Below are positions 33,838-44,600 of a stretch of DNA of 64,000 nucleotides, piece by piece. The stretch spans positions 1 to 64,000 of the forward strand of contig JAGATX010000028.1 in the NCBI GenBank assembly GCA_017621055.1, read 5' to 3'. The translations under genes were made by a program, and so were the position numbers. The stretch is from Muribaculaceae bacterium. Its GTDB lineage: Bacteria; Bacteroidota; Bacteroidia; Bacteroidales; Muribaculaceae. The notes under the pieces were generated by a model. It was not told the DNA's origin. It searched no databases and saw only the letters and a program-made list of their open reading frames with translations. Each line of letters opens with the position of its first letter. Position 1 is the stretch's first letter.

Positions 33838-34647
33838 ATGAAAATAAAGAGTATACTTATACCGGCACTTGCCTTGTGCGCAATGGCAGTGTCGTCGTGT
33901 TCGTCCAACAAGACGGTCCTTCCGTATTTTGTCGATATCATCGAGCAGCAGGCAGGTACCCTCGAGCCCATGAACTATATGCCAGTGATAGCTCCCGACG
34001 ATGAGCTGCGCATCTCCGTGACGTCATCCGACCCGTCGGCGTCGCAGATTTTCAACACCCCCGAAATCAATCCGGCAACACGCCAGACTCTCACCATGAC
34101 GTCGTCGCCCCGCACCATGACCTATGTGGTGAATACGGCCGGCGATATAGACTTTCCGCAGTTGGGTGCTGTTCACGTGGCGGGACTCACCATCGAGCAG
34201 GTCAAGAGCCTGCTTACCGAGCGGATATCGCGTTGGGTCACGGATCCTATAGTCAACGTAGCCATGGTGGGCTTCAACGTCACCGTGGCCGGCGAGGTGC
34301 GCCAGCCTGCCAAAATCAATGTCACCAAAAACCGTTTCACCATACTGGAAGCGCTCTCGGAGGCCGGCGACCTCACGGAATTCGGCGAGCGCTCCAACAT
34401 ACTCATTATCCGCGAGGAGGACGGACAGCGAAAGTACGCCCACCTGAACCTCAACGACTCGGAAGTGCTCAACTCCGAGTACTACTACCTCCAGCCCAAC
34501 GACTATGTATACGTAGCGCCCAACAAAGTGCGGCAGGAGAACTCGAAATATAACCAGAACAACGGCTTCAAGCTGTCGATTATCTCCACTGTTGTGAGCG
34601 CCGCTTCGGTCATCGCATCGCTCGTAATAGCCTTGACGGTGAAGTAA
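33838..34647 (+). CDS. Polysaccharide export outer-membrane lipoprotein (Wza-like)
   Basis: 269 residues. Lipoprotein signal ends at Cys21 (AVSSCSS). It has a poly_export/SLBB arrangement: DDELRISVTSSDP (~43-58), TYVVNTAGDIDFPQLGAVHVAGLTIEQV, then NVTVAGEVRQPAKINV and a final hydrophobic helix (~246-268), which in Wza forms the outer-membrane pore. The protein would form the exit channel for a capsule or exopolysaccharide. The start at MKIKSIL was chosen for its lipoprotein signal. It is 17 bases before the Wzc-like gene. Confidence 0.88.
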   Translation: MKIKSILIPALALCAMAVSSCSSNKTVLPYFVDIIEQQAGTLEPMNYMPVIAPDDELRISVTSSDPSASQIFNTPEINPATRQTLTMTSSPRTMTYVVNTAGDIDFPQLGAVHVAGLTIEQVKSLLTERISRWVTDPIVNVAMVGFNVTVAGEVRQPAKINVTKNRFTILEALSEAGDLTEFGERSNILIIREEDGQRKYAHLNLNDSEVLNSEYYYLQPNDYVYVAPNKVRQENSKYNQNNGFKLSIISTVVSAASVIASLVIALTVK

Positions 34648-34664
34648 CGACCACTCATCAAGTT

Positions 34665-36953
34665 ATGGCAAAGAAATCTACCTCCGATTTTATCGACATC
34701 AAGGCACTGCTGAAAACATACCTGTCGAAATGGTATCTTTTCGCTATCAGTGTATTCGTCTGCGTGGCCTGCGCCGCGCTTTTTGTGATTATCCGCAAGC
34801 AGGATTATGCCGTGCGTGCCAACGTGCTCATCACCCAGCAGAAAGATGCCATCGCCGAGGCCATGGGCGGCCTCAGCGATTTGCTCGGCAGCGACGCCTA
34901 TGTTGAGGACGAGATTTTCATCATTTCGTCGCATTCTGTATATCGCGATGTGGCCAAGACTCTGCGTCTCAATGTGGAGCACTATGTCAAGAACGGCATA
35001 AAGGGCTATGAATTCATCTATCAGGACTATCCGGTGGATATCATCGTCAGCCCGGCCGTGCTCGATACCCTGAGCTACAACATCGACTTTACCATTAAGG
35101 TCCACGACGACAATACTGCCGACATCAAGGCCGAAATGCTGGAGGACACAGAGATAGAAGTCAAAAACGTGACTCTTCCCTATCTGATGGAGACTCCTCT
35201 GGGCAGCTACACCGTTGCCGGCACGCCCTCGTGCCCCGTCGACCAAGGCTTCAAGAGCAAAATCTATCTCATGGGCTATGATGCCGCCGCCGAGGCCCTT
35301 GACCTGGCCGTGCACAACGAGATAGCCTCCAAGCGCTCCAACGTCATAACCCTGTGCATAGAGACCCCCACGCCGAAGTACGGCGAGGCTATCCTCAACG
35401 AGATAATGGCGCAGTATAACGCCCGCGGCATAGCTCAGAAGAACATGCAGGGCGAACTCACAGGCACCTTCCTCGACGAGCGTCTGGCTATTCTCGCCAA
35501 CGATCTGTCGCAGAGCGAGATGCAGATACAGCAGTATAAGCAGGAACATGGCATTATCGATGTTGGCGTCGAGGCGAAATACCAGACAGAAAAACGCGGA
35601 CGCCTCGAGGAAGCATATCTGGAAGCTCAGACCCAGGCCGAGATGCTCCGCCTGACCTCGCAGTTCCTGGCCGATACGGCAAACCGGTTCTCGCTGGTTC
35701 CCCTCAACGTAGAGAACGAGGGTCTGCAGGAGGCGATCAGCAACTACAACGGCGCGCTGATGCGCCGCGTGGAACTCTCGCATACCGCCAGCCCCGACAA
35801 CATAGAGATAGTTCGTCTGGAACGACGCATCGACCAGATGCGCCACAACCTCTATCAAAGTACCGCGCGCGCCACCGAACAGGCCGATGTGGCTGTGGCC
35901 GAGATACGCGCCGAAATGGGCAACAACAACTCGCGTATGGGCGACATTCCTCGCGAGGAACGTGAGTTCTACGACCTGCGCCGCCAGCAGTCCGTCAAGA
36001 GCCAGCTCTATTACTTCCTTCTGCGGCGCAACGAGGAGAATGCCCTTCTTCTTGCCAACGCCATACCCAAGGGACAGATCATCGACGAGGCATACACCAT
36101 GAGCGAGCCCCTCGGCATGAGCAAGAAACTAATACTGCTGTTCGCCCTTGTTCTTGGCCTCTGCATACCGCCGGCGTTGATTTATATCCGCAAGCTCATC
36201 AACAACCGCTTCGAAACGCGTGCCGATGTCGAGCGCATCACGGATGTGCCCATTCTCGGCGAGATGTGCGTAGACCGCTCCGGCCGCTCCATGGTGGTGA
36301 GCAGCGACGATACCACTTCTACCACCGAGCTGTTCAGGCTCATGCGTTCAAACCTGCTGTTTATCCTCACCGCGCCCAACGACAAAGTGGTGCTGATGAC
36401 CTCCAGTTCCTCCGGCGAAGGAAAGAGCTTCATCTCCATCAACCTGGCTGCCTCACTGGCACTCCTGGGCAAGAAGGTGCTCCTGGTGGGCATGGATATC
36501 CGCAATCCGCAGCTATCCAATTATCTGGGCATCGCTCCGCGTTACGGCCTGACGCAGTATCTGTCGTCGGCCGACATACAGCTCGACCAGCTGGTGACCA
36601 CCGATATCTCCGGCATAAAGGGGCTCGATGTCATCGTGGCCGGCCCAGTACCTCCCAACCCCGCCGAGATGCTGCTCTCCGAGAAAGTCGACACCATGTT
36701 CCGGACCTTGCGCGACCGCTACGACTATATCATCGTCGACACGGCGCCCATCGGGCTGGTGAGCGATACCTTTACGCTCGACCGTATTTCCGACGCCGCA
36801 ATCTATGTATGCCGCGCCAACTATACATCGCTCGGCGACCTCGCTCTGGTAAACGAAATCTACGAGAAACGTCGCCTCAAGAAGCTCAGTATCGTGGTCA
36901 ACGGTACCGCCGCAAAGAAAACCTACGGATACGGTAAGAAGAAAAAGGGCTGA
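34665..36953 (+). CDS. Polysaccharide copolymerase / tyrosine autokinase (Wzc-like)
   Basis: 762 residues. Wzz-type chain-length domain with two membrane helices (~22-46 and ~486-508) around a large periplasmic coiled region, then a cytoplasmic BY-kinase: Walker A SSSSGEGKS (~580-588), Walker A' VGMDIRNP and Walker B IIVDTAPIG. The tail has only two tyrosines (TYGYGKKKKG), fewer than the usual tyrosine cluster, so autophosphorylation control may be reduced. It works with the preceding Wza-like protein in chain-length control and export. Confidence 0.9.
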   Translation: MAKKSTSDFIDIKALLKTYLSKWYLFAISVFVCVACAALFVIIRKQDYAVRANVLITQQKDAIAEAMGGLSDLLGSDAYVEDEIFIISSHSVYRDVAKTLRLNVEHYVKNGIKGYEFIYQDYPVDIIVSPAVLDTLSYNIDFTIKVHDDNTADIKAEMLEDTEIEVKNVTLPYLMETPLGSYTVAGTPSCPVDQGFKSKIYLMGYDAAAEALDLAVHNEIASKRSNVITLCIETPTPKYGEAILNEIMAQYNARGIAQKNMQGELTGTFLDERLAILANDLSQSEMQIQQYKQEHGIIDVGVEAKYQTEKRGRLEEAYLEAQTQAEMLRLTSQFLADTANRFSLVPLNVENEGLQEAISNYNGALMRRVELSHTASPDNIEIVRLERRIDQMRHNLYQSTARATEQADVAVAEIRAEMGNNNSRMGDIPREEREFYDLRRQQSVKSQLYYFLLRRNEENALLLANAIPKGQIIDEAYTMSEPLGMSKKLILLFALVLGLCIPPALIYIRKLINNRFETRADVERITDVPILGEMCVDRSGRSMVVSSDDTTSTTELFRLMRSNLLFILTAPNDKVVLMTSSSSGEGKSFISINLAASLALLGKKVLLVGMDIRNPQLSNYLGIAPRYGLTQYLSSADIQLDQLVTTDISGIKGLDVIVAGPVPPNPAEMLLSEKVDTMFRTLRDRYDYIIVDTAPIGLVSDTFTLDRISDAAIYVCRANYTSLGDLALVNEIYEKRRLKKLSIVVNGTAAKKTYGYGKKKKG

Positions 36954-37005
36954 TGCCGGTGGTTGGCTTTCCCGTTAAACCATAACCATTATTAATCGAA
37001 ACGAT

Positions 37006-38550
37006 TTGGCAGGCAGCAGCAACAAACGACTTGCAGTGAACACCGTCTTCCTCTCGATGAGGACGGTGCTCACCTTGTTTATAAGCCTGTTCACCACCCG
37101 TGTGCTCATGGACGCACTCGGAGTATCATCGTTCGGCCTTTTCAACCTCGTTGCCGGCATCGTAACGGTCTTCTCGTTCCTTCAGGGCTCCATGATGTCG
37201 GCCACCCTGCGCTATCTCACCTATGAGCTCGGCGCTGGCGATACCGACCGTCTACGGCGCACCTTCGCCACTTCGCTGGCCCTCCACGGTGGCCTCGCGC
37301 TTATCAGCATTGTGCTCGCCGAGACCGTCGGCCTGTGGATTGTGAACAGTTTCATAGATATACCCGCCGGACAGCAGCTTGCAGCCAATGTGGTGTATCA
37401 GGCGGCCATTGTGTCGGTGGTGTTTTCCATCATTCAGGTGCCGTACACAAGTGCCATCATGGCGCGCGAACGTCTGGATGCATATGCCATCGTCATGGTG
37501 CTTCAGGCTGTGCTGCGTCTGGGAATTGCATATCTGATAATGATAGCGCCGTCGGGACGCCTGGTGCTTTACGGCATTCTTTATGCCGCGGTATCTCTCG
37601 CCATATTCCTTATTTACGGCGGCTACGCTCTGCGTTTTGCCGAATGTCGCTGCCGTCCGCGCTTCGACAAAGGCATAGGGCGGTCGGTGCTCACCTTTTT
37701 CGGTTTCGACACCTATGGCACTTTCTGCTCGGCTGTTCGTCAGCAGGGTATTGCCGTAATACTCAACCGGTTCGGTTCGACAGTTCTCAATGCGGCAGCC
37801 TCAGTGGCCTTTCAGGTCAACTCTGCGCTGCAGAGCTTTTCCGGCACAATTCTTCTGGCTTTCAAACCGCAGATCGTCAAGGAATATGCCGCGGGGAACT
37901 ATGGGCGTTCGTGCGCGCTGATGAATTCGTGCGGCAAATATGCCTCGCTGCTGGTGGGTATGCTGATGGTGCCTCTCTATTGCGAGATAGATTATGTTCT
38001 TGAACTGTGGCTCGCCGGCGACGTGCCGGCATGGACGGCCGATTTCTGCCGTCTGTGTCTGATAACGGCCTGCTTCGAGACCCTCCTCGGCACTTCTTAT
38101 TCCGGCATCCACGCCACCGGCAATGTGAAGACCATGAGCCTTATAGCCGGCACACTGTGGCTCGCCGAAACAGGTATGGCATGGCTTGCGTTGCGTCAGA
38201 GCGCTTTTCCGCCCATTGTCTACGCCGTGCACCTTGTGGTGGTTCTGGGTGTGGTATTCTCCAATACCATGATACTGCGCCGGCAGATGCCGGCCTTCAA
38301 CGTCCGCCGGTTCTGGATCGAGGCGGCCCTGCTGCCGTCCATACTCACCATGGTGACCATGGGCGCCTGTCTGGCCGTGCGCTGCCTCATGTCCGAGTCG
38401 TTCGGGCGGTTGGTGGTGCTCAGCGCCGTGTCGATGGTGGTGATGTTCTCGCTGGCTTATGCCATAGATGCCGGCGTGCGCAGTTTCACCACGGCTACCA
38501 TGACAAAAGTTATTGATAAATTCCGCCGACACACATGCCGCACTTTATGA
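37006..38550 (+). CDS. Oligosaccharide flippase, Wzx-like
   Basis: 514 residues with about 12-14 membrane helices, in the polysaccharide-biosynthesis/MOP superfamily (NTVFLSMRTVLTLFISLFTTRVLMDALG, then FGLFNLVAGIVT). It would flip lipid-linked repeat units across the inner membrane. No ATG lies near the conserved N-terminus; TTG at 37006 is the best start (ATT codon five positions earlier is the other option). Its end overlaps the Wzy-like gene by 16 bases. Confidence 0.82.
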   Translation: MAGSSNKRLAVNTVFLSMRTVLTLFISLFTTRVLMDALGVSSFGLFNLVAGIVTVFSFLQGSMMSATLRYLTYELGAGDTDRLRRTFATSLALHGGLALISIVLAETVGLWIVNSFIDIPAGQQLAANVVYQAAIVSVVFSIIQVPYTSAIMARERLDAYAIVMVLQAVLRLGIAYLIMIAPSGRLVLYGILYAAVSLAIFLIYGGYALRFAECRCRPRFDKGIGRSVLTFFGFDTYGTFCSAVRQQGIAVILNRFGSTVLNAAASVAFQVNSALQSFSGTILLAFKPQIVKEYAAGNYGRSCALMNSCGKYASLLVGMLMVPLYCEIDYVLELWLAGDVPAWTADFCRLCLITACFETLLGTSYSGIHATGNVKTMSLIAGTLWLAETGMAWLALRQSAFPPIVYAVHLVVVLGVVFSNTMILRRQMPAFNVRRFWIEAALLPSILTMVTMGACLAVRCLMSESFGRLVVLSAVSMVVMFSLAYAIDAGVRSFTTATMTKVIDKFRRHTCRTL

Positions 38551-40043
38551 CATACACATCAGCGGCGCCGCTGTGGGCCGCCAAACGCGAGGAGCTGAAC
38601 CTCACCAAGGCCGACTACCGCTGGCCCCTGATTTTCATGCTCACGGCGGCTCTGCTGGGTCTGAATTTCTACCCCGCCATACTCGGCATTTTTGCAATCA
38701 TCCTCAACCGATGGCGCCACGACCGCTATGACTGCGCCATAATGATATTTCTCTCCGTCGGCGCCTACGGTGTTCTCCGTTCAAAGCTGCTGCCGGGCGT
38801 GCCGGCTTTCGATATCGGCCTCATCGGCGGCGTGATATGCATGATGTTGCTGCGCAAACCGCCGGTCATAAAACTGGTACTCTTTATTTTTGTTCTCTAC
38901 GGGCTTGCGCTGTTCTATTGCGCCACGCAAAGCACCGAAACCATGGGCATACAGATCCGCAGGCTGCGTTATTACTTCTCGTTCATAACGTTCTTCATTC
39001 CGCTTGCCGTTTTCGCCGACAGGGCCTTCGATATCAAGGTCTTTTTCCGTAAGCTCATGCCATATGTGTTCCTCATGTGCGGAGCATATATCGTCGACGC
39101 GTTCATTCTCAAATCGGATATCTTCGCGCCTGGCAATTTCCGCTGGGACGGCCAGACCACAACGTTCTATCATCCGATTCTCAATATTTTCAGCCTTAGC
39201 CCTCACCGCAAATACCCCTACGGCCTGTATATCGTGTTTTTCGTCCTGTTGCCGGCCATGCGCATGTTCCGCCTCAAATGGTGGGAATGGGGGCTGATAG
39301 CGCTTGCTGCGTTCTCTACCATGACATTCACCTATATGGCCACGCTGGTTATCGTGCTTCTGTTGTTCCAGGGCTCGTTGAAGCGCTTTGTGGTCATCAC
39401 CATAGGTGCCGTGGCGGTTTTCTGGGCATTATATTTCGTGGATTCACTGCTGCCGGAGAATGTCGACGACTGGGGCAACTCCTCGCAGAGCGCCTTGCGT
39501 ATTAAATCGTCGGTAGACCAGTTCACGAGCCTTTTCGAGGCTGTCGACGACGAGGATCTTGCAGAATTCGGCTCGGGACGCATAGCACAGGCCATCCCCA
39601 AACTCGACCTTGTGGATTTCTATGGCAAACAGGCCACCGGACTGGGCTTTCTCCATCCCGAATTATCCAATTCGAACCGATTCACCATCGTCAACGAGTA
39701 CTATATCGACGTGAGCGACAATGAGGAAGTGGCCACGGGCGTGGAAATTGGCCCCATACAGACCTACATCGATGCCGGCTGGATAGGTCTGACTGCACAT
39801 TTCCTCTTTTTCCTGTCGATGTACCTTATCGTTGCCCGCATGCGCTATTCGTCGTATTTTCTGAGCATCCTTATCTGCGTGGGCATCATGGGCCTGAGCG
39901 GCTTTGCATCTCTTGCGGCCTTCCAGGGCCAGCATATGGCCGGCTTTGCCTTCGCCGTGGTGATATTGGCCAACCGCTCGGGGCTGGGCTTCTCGCCGGC
40001 CGACCGCGAGGTCAAGCCGACGGCAACGGCCCAAACTCTCTGA
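38535..40043 (+). CDS. O-antigen-polymerase-like membrane protein (Wzy-like)
   Basis: 502 residues, about eleven membrane helices with a large periplasmic loop (~300-400, containing RIKSSVDQFTSLFEAV and TGLGFLHPE), the layout of Wzy/WaaL polymerases and ligases. Such proteins vary so much in sequence that only topology supports the call. It overlaps the Wzx-like gene and ends 32 bases inside the convergent HD gene. Confidence 0.7.
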   Translation: MPHFMTYTSAAPLWAAKREELNLTKADYRWPLIFMLTAALLGLNFYPAILGIFAIILNRWRHDRYDCAIMIFLSVGAYGVLRSKLLPGVPAFDIGLIGGVICMMLLRKPPVIKLVLFIFVLYGLALFYCATQSTETMGIQIRRLRYYFSFITFFIPLAVFADRAFDIKVFFRKLMPYVFLMCGAYIVDAFILKSDIFAPGNFRWDGQTTTFYHPILNIFSLSPHRKYPYGLYIVFFVLLPAMRMFRLKWWEWGLIALAAFSTMTFTYMATLVIVLLLFQGSLKRFVVITIGAVAVFWALYFVDSLLPENVDDWGNSSQSALRIKSSVDQFTSLFEAVDDEDLAEFGSGRIAQAIPKLDLVDFYGKQATGLGFLHPELSNSNRFTIVNEYYIDVSDNEEVATGVEIGPIQTYIDAGWIGLTAHFLFFLSMYLIVARMRYSSYFLSILICVGIMGLSGFASLAAFQGQHMAGFAFAVVILANRSGLGFSPADREVKPTATAQTL

Positions 40044-40578
40044 ACATATCGTCGAAGCGCGCCACCACGCCCGCTCCGAAGCGCTCGAGGCCGGCGCGAA
40101 CCCTTTCCGTGCTCTTGCGTTCCATTTTCCCGCTCTTGGAGTAGAAACAATCGGCAAAGCATATCAGCCTCTCCAACAAGGTGACCGGCATATAGCTCCT
40201 GCCGGGCGGCATGGGCAGCCCGGCGTTGGCGATCTCGGCTTCCGTCAGTCCGGCGCCTGTGTGGCGCTCGGCTATGCGTGCCAGCCACTGGGGAGCGCCG
40301 GCAGTGCGCAGCATATCGGCGCCGACGGCGCCATGGGCGAGGTAGGGCATGGTGCCGTGGCAGTCGATGCCGGGGGCGTCGGTGGCTATTATGCCGATAT
40401 CGTGGGCATATGCGGCAGTGCGTATATCGGCGTCGCTCAGGGGCAGCCGGCGGCTGTGTGCTATCTCCACGGCCAGGGCGCATACGTCGGCGCTGTGTTT
40501 AAGTAAAATCCCCCGGACTTTGCGGTCCGCGGGATAATACTTGTCGATTAATCCGTCGATGTCGAAAGGGCGGTTCAT
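40012..40578 (-). CDS. HD-domain protein (predicted phosphohydrolase)
   Basis: 188 residues. HD superfamily metal site: His28 (LLKHSAD), His59-Asp60 (AHDIGII), and downstream His residues (CHGT, LAHGAVGAD, ERHTG). Members cleave phosphomonoesters or nucleotides; the substrate is unknown. The ATG (40578-40576) overlaps the ilvE stop by four bases, so it is coupled to ilvE. Its last ten codons overlap the end of the opposing Wzy-like gene. Confidence 0.75.
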   Translation of the reverse strand: MNRPFDIDGLIDKYYPADRKVRGILLKHSADVCALAVEIAHSRRLPLSDADIRTAAYAHDIGIIATDAPGIDCHGTMPYLAHGAVGADMLRTAGAPQWLARIAERHTGAGLTEAEIANAGLPMPPGRSYMPVTLLERLICFADCFYSKSGKMERKSTERVRAGLERFGAGVVARFDDMFREFGPLPSA

Positions 40579-41597
40579 TCCACTATCGTTATCCATCCGT
40601 GGGTGTCTTCCATTTCGCCGCTGCGGATAGCGCTGAGGCGGTTGTAGAATTCGGTGGTCACGGGACCCGGTTTGCCGTCGCGGGAGATTATGTATTTCTC
40701 GCCGGTATCGAGGTCGTCGATTTCGCCCACGGGGCTGCACACGGCGGCGGTGCCGCAGGCTGCCGCCTCGCTGACGTCGCGCAGCTCGTCGATGGTGATG
40801 TGGCGTCGTTCCACGGGAATGCCCATATCTTCGGCCAGGGTCATAAGGCTCATGTTGGTGATGCTGGGCAGGATGGAGTCGCTCGCCGGGGTGATGTACT
40901 TGCCGTCCTTGATGGCATAGAAGTTGGCGGGGCCGCATTCGTCGAGGTATTTCTTCTCCTTGGGGTCGAGATAGAGCACGGCGGAATAGCCTTTGTCGTG
41001 CGCCATCTTGCCGGCGGTGAGCGATGCGGCATAGTTGCCGCCGCATTTGAATCGGCCGGTGCCGCGGGGTGCGGCGCGGTCGTATTCGCGGGTGATGCAC
41101 AGGTTGGTGTTGCGGAAACCGCCTTTGAAGTAAGGGCCGACGGGTGTTACCAGAACGATGAACAGATATTCGTCGGCTTCCTTGACGCCTACGCGAGGTG
41201 TCATGCCTATTTCCAGCGGGCGTATATAGAGACTTGCGCCCGTACCGTAGGGCGGGATAAATCGTTCGTTGAGTTTCACGGCTTGGATGCACATGCGGCA
41301 GAAGAGATCTTCAGGCACGGGTTCCATCAGCAGGCCTTCGGCGCTGCTGCGGAAGCGCCGGGCGTTCTCCTCCATGCGGAATATGCGGATTTTGCCGTCG
41401 ACGCCACGGAAGGCCTTCAGACCTTCGAAGATTTCCTGACCGTAGTGCAGGGCCGTAGCGGCCATGTGGATGTTGATATTCTCGGAATCGGAAACCTCGA
41501 TTTCGCCCCACTTGCCATCGCGGTAGAGGCAGCGGACGTTATAATCGGTTTTGACATAGCCGAAAGGAAGGTTGCTCCAGTCTATTTCGTTAGCCAT
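40575..41597 (-). CDS. ilvE: Branched-chain amino acid aminotransferase
   Basis: 340 residues, the eukaryote-like BCAT length. PLP enzyme for the last step of Leu, Ile and Val synthesis. PLP lysine is Lys184 in GTGRFKCGGNYAAS; other motifs are ALHYGQEIFEGLKAF and SPVGEID. It begins 95 bases from the end of sprA with a TATATTTG -7 element in front. Confidence 0.94.
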   Translation of the reverse strand: MANEIDWSNLPFGYVKTDYNVRCLYRDGKWGEIEVSDSENINIHMAATALHYGQEIFEGLKAFRGVDGKIRIFRMEENARRFRSSAEGLLMEPVPEDLFCRMCIQAVKLNERFIPPYGTGASLYIRPLEIGMTPRVGVKEADEYLFIVLVTPVGPYFKGGFRNTNLCITREYDRAAPRGTGRFKCGGNYAASLTAGKMAHDKGYSAVLYLDPKEKKYLDECGPANFYAIKDGKYITPASDSILPSITNMSLMTLAEDMGIPVERRHITIDELRDVSEAAACGTAAVCSPVGEIDDLDTGEKYIISRDGKPGPVTTEFYNRLSAIRSGEMEDTHGWITIVE

Positions 41598-41625
41598 TCT
41601 TCGTTAGTTATTGATTTTGGTGTTG

Positions 41626-41633
41626 CAAATATA
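41626..41633 (-). promoter_or_regulatory. Promoter -7 element of ilvE
   Basis: TATATTTG on the minus strand, 29 bases before the ATG; -33 box unclear. Confidence 0.5.
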
Positions 41634-41692
41634 AGCAATATTTGCGACATATACCTTCCCGCCGGAAAAATAATTGCCGGGACCTGCGGGGT

Positions 41693-44600
41693 TTATCGGG
41701 CGAGGTTGAGGTTGAACGATACGCCGTAGCTTGTGCTGGTGGTGGGATAGGAACTGGTGGTGACGATGGGGCTGTTGACCTGATGGTCGAAGTACACGCT
41801 CATTGTCAGGGCCTTGGAGAGAATATACGATGCCGTGAAATTGAAGTTGATGGTGTTTGTGCCGCTCGTGGGCTGTGTATAGTTGCCCTCGATGCGGCGG
41901 ATCAGCGCCTGGTTGTGGGCGAAACTGAAGTTGCCGTTGAGGGTGAGGTCGTTGCTGATGCCCTGCTGCGAGCCGCGCATTTTCAGCACAGTGTTGAAGC
42001 CTATGATTTTATATCCGAGCCCCACGGTTATACCCTTCTGCTGTGCCTCCACCACCTGTCCGGCAGCCGAATTGAGGGTGAGGGTGCGCTGGTCGCGGTA
42101 CTCGGTGGTGATTTTGAGGTCGTTCTTGAGGGTGACGTTCACGCCGATTAGGGGTGCGAAGCGCTCGGTGATGGCCACCGACGAGATGTTGAACGGCGAC
42201 GACGGCACGGGGGTACCGGTGGCTTCGTCGAGGGTGAAGCCCAGGTCACCCGACGCGCTCACCCAGTTGAGGTAGCTGGAGTAAGAGCCTACGGTGTAGG
42301 TGCACTGGTATGCGTGGTTGACGGTGAAGGTCTTGAAAATGTTGCGCATGTTGCCCAGGTTGATGAAGCCGTCGTAGGTAATTCGCCAGTTGGGGAGGAC
42401 ATCGCTGAAATCGGGGAATGGCGAGAGGGTCTGCGCAGCTGCCGAGCGGCCTGTATAAGCAGCCACGAAGGCCGGGATGAGGACGTCCGACGAGGTCTCG
42501 GGGATGGTGCCGACGGCAGGGTCGTAGGGTCGGCCGGCCTGGGGCAGGCTGCCGAGGAAGCCCGTGGTTGGATAGGAAAGGCCGTGGTACTGTGCCTCCA
42601 CGCGGTCGCGAACCTCGGGGATGTTGGCCAGGAATTGGTTGAAGGCCTCGGAGTTATAGCCGTTGTCGGCGCTGGAGCCGCGCAATGCCGTGGCGATGGC
42701 GCAGTGAGTCTTGGTATATGTTCCGGAGTATGCCGTGGGCATGTCGGCATACATGAACTGAATCTGGCGGTTGCGGTTATCGGTGCGGTTGAAGGTGAGC
42801 TGCACCTTGAAACCCTTGAAGAGCTCGAAATTGCACTCGATGTTCAGCTCGGTTCCTCGGCTGAAGATGGCGGGCGATGTCTGACCGTCGTCGGTGATGA
42901 GCCATCCGCGTTCGAGGGCCTTGTTGATGTAACTTTCGCCGGCGAAACCGAATGCGAAGTCGAGGCCGGGCGCCATGGGGCCGTAGCTCTTGCTCTGTCC
43001 GAAAATATTGCCGATTTCGGGCTGGAACAGGGGTAGCGACAGCGAGTTGTTGCGACGGTAGCGCACCGACACGTTGCGAGGGCTGAGCACAAGGCGCAGG
43101 GCATACTCGCCCACGTTCTGCCAGAGTGTGCGCTCGTCCTTGAGCACTTCGATGACGGTGAATTTGAGGTTGTCGTCGCCCCGGGTGGTGACTTCCACGC
43201 TGTTTGCATCGATGGGCCTGAAGCGGATGGCGAAAGGCGTGCCGTCGGGTTTCTTGGCTGTGACTTTCACCTTCTTGTTGCGCAGGTTGTGGCGTATTAC
43301 CAGCGACGAGTCGGCGTTGAGTCGCAGCGTGCGTTCGAATTTCTTGGCTTTCTTTGGTGGCGTGTTTGTCGGGCGTGTGTTGGCAAAGCGTTTGGTGACG
43401 TTTTTAAACAGAGGAACCTTATTGTAGATGGTTTCGAAGTTAATGCGTGCGTCGCCGTTCCACGTGCTCTGGCTGGCGATGGAGTTGCCCATGCTCACAC
43501 CGTCGACAGTGGCTCCGCGGTCCCAGCGGTAGGTGGCGTTGTAGCTAAGGTTGGCAGTGAGCCAGTCGGCGAAGGCCAGCTTGGAGAAGGGTGCCTTGTA
43601 CTGCGCCGTGAAGGTCTGGTTGTAGTTCCATGGTGTGCCCATGGAGAGGATGCTGGACCACACGGTATCCTTCCACTCGCGGTATTCGTCGGGGAAGAGG
43701 CGGCGGTTGACGGCGCCTACGGTCTCCTCGATTCGTGCGGCGGTGTTGGAGTTGAAACTCAGCGACAGGCTTTTGGTGAGGTTCCAGTTGATGGAGAGCT
43801 GGCGGTCCCATGTCCAGTTCTTGCTCACCGATACGGGGAGCTGGAACATGACGTCGGTCTCCGAGCGTGTCTGTTCCTCATAGTATGTGCGGTGCATGGT
43901 GGTGAGGAACGATATGTTGTTGGGCAGCCACTGCAGCTCCCAGTCCTTGAGGAAGCGGGCGTTCTTATTCTTGCTCTTCAGGCTCTTGAAGGGCTTGAAA
44001 GGCTTGATGTACGGCGTGTATGAGTAGCCCAGCGAGCCGCGGTAGTCGTTGTTGTTCTCGTATTCGGTGGTGGGGTTTGTGCGGTGCTGGCGGGTGAACG
44101 AGAAGTTGAAGGTGAAGTTGGCGGGGTCCCACGGCATGGGGCGGCGGCTGCGGACGTCGAATTTAAGACCCGAAATGGAGAAGTTCTCAATCCGCGAGTG
44201 TTCTTCGGCATAGGCGCGGATGGAGTCGCGCTCGGCGTCGGTGCCGCAGTCGTCGAGGGCGTCGTGCAGCAGCACGTCCTGGTCGAGGGGATTGTATTTG
44301 GGCGATGTCTTCTCTTCGGTGCGGGAGTAGTAGATGGGCGCGCGTAGTTTAGCGCCTTCGGGCAGGAAGCGGCCCAGATCGGCCTGTACGGCTACGTTGA
44401 ACTGCTGATAGTCGTCGAGGCGTCGCTCGTTGAGACTCTGGTCCACGCCGCCGAAGCCTGCAGTTTCGATATGTGCGCCTAAGTTGAGGGTCGCCACATC
44501 GCTCATGGAGAGGGTGGCATTGGCCTTTGCGGCCCAGCCGCCGCTCTCGTTGAAGTCGGTGACCTTGAGCTCGTTGACCCACACGATGCCATCTTTCACC

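Noticed and set aside
33608-40043. Possible genomic island inserted at tRNA-Pro
   Set aside because: No integrase, no repeated 3' end of the tRNA downstream, and housekeeping genes on both sides.
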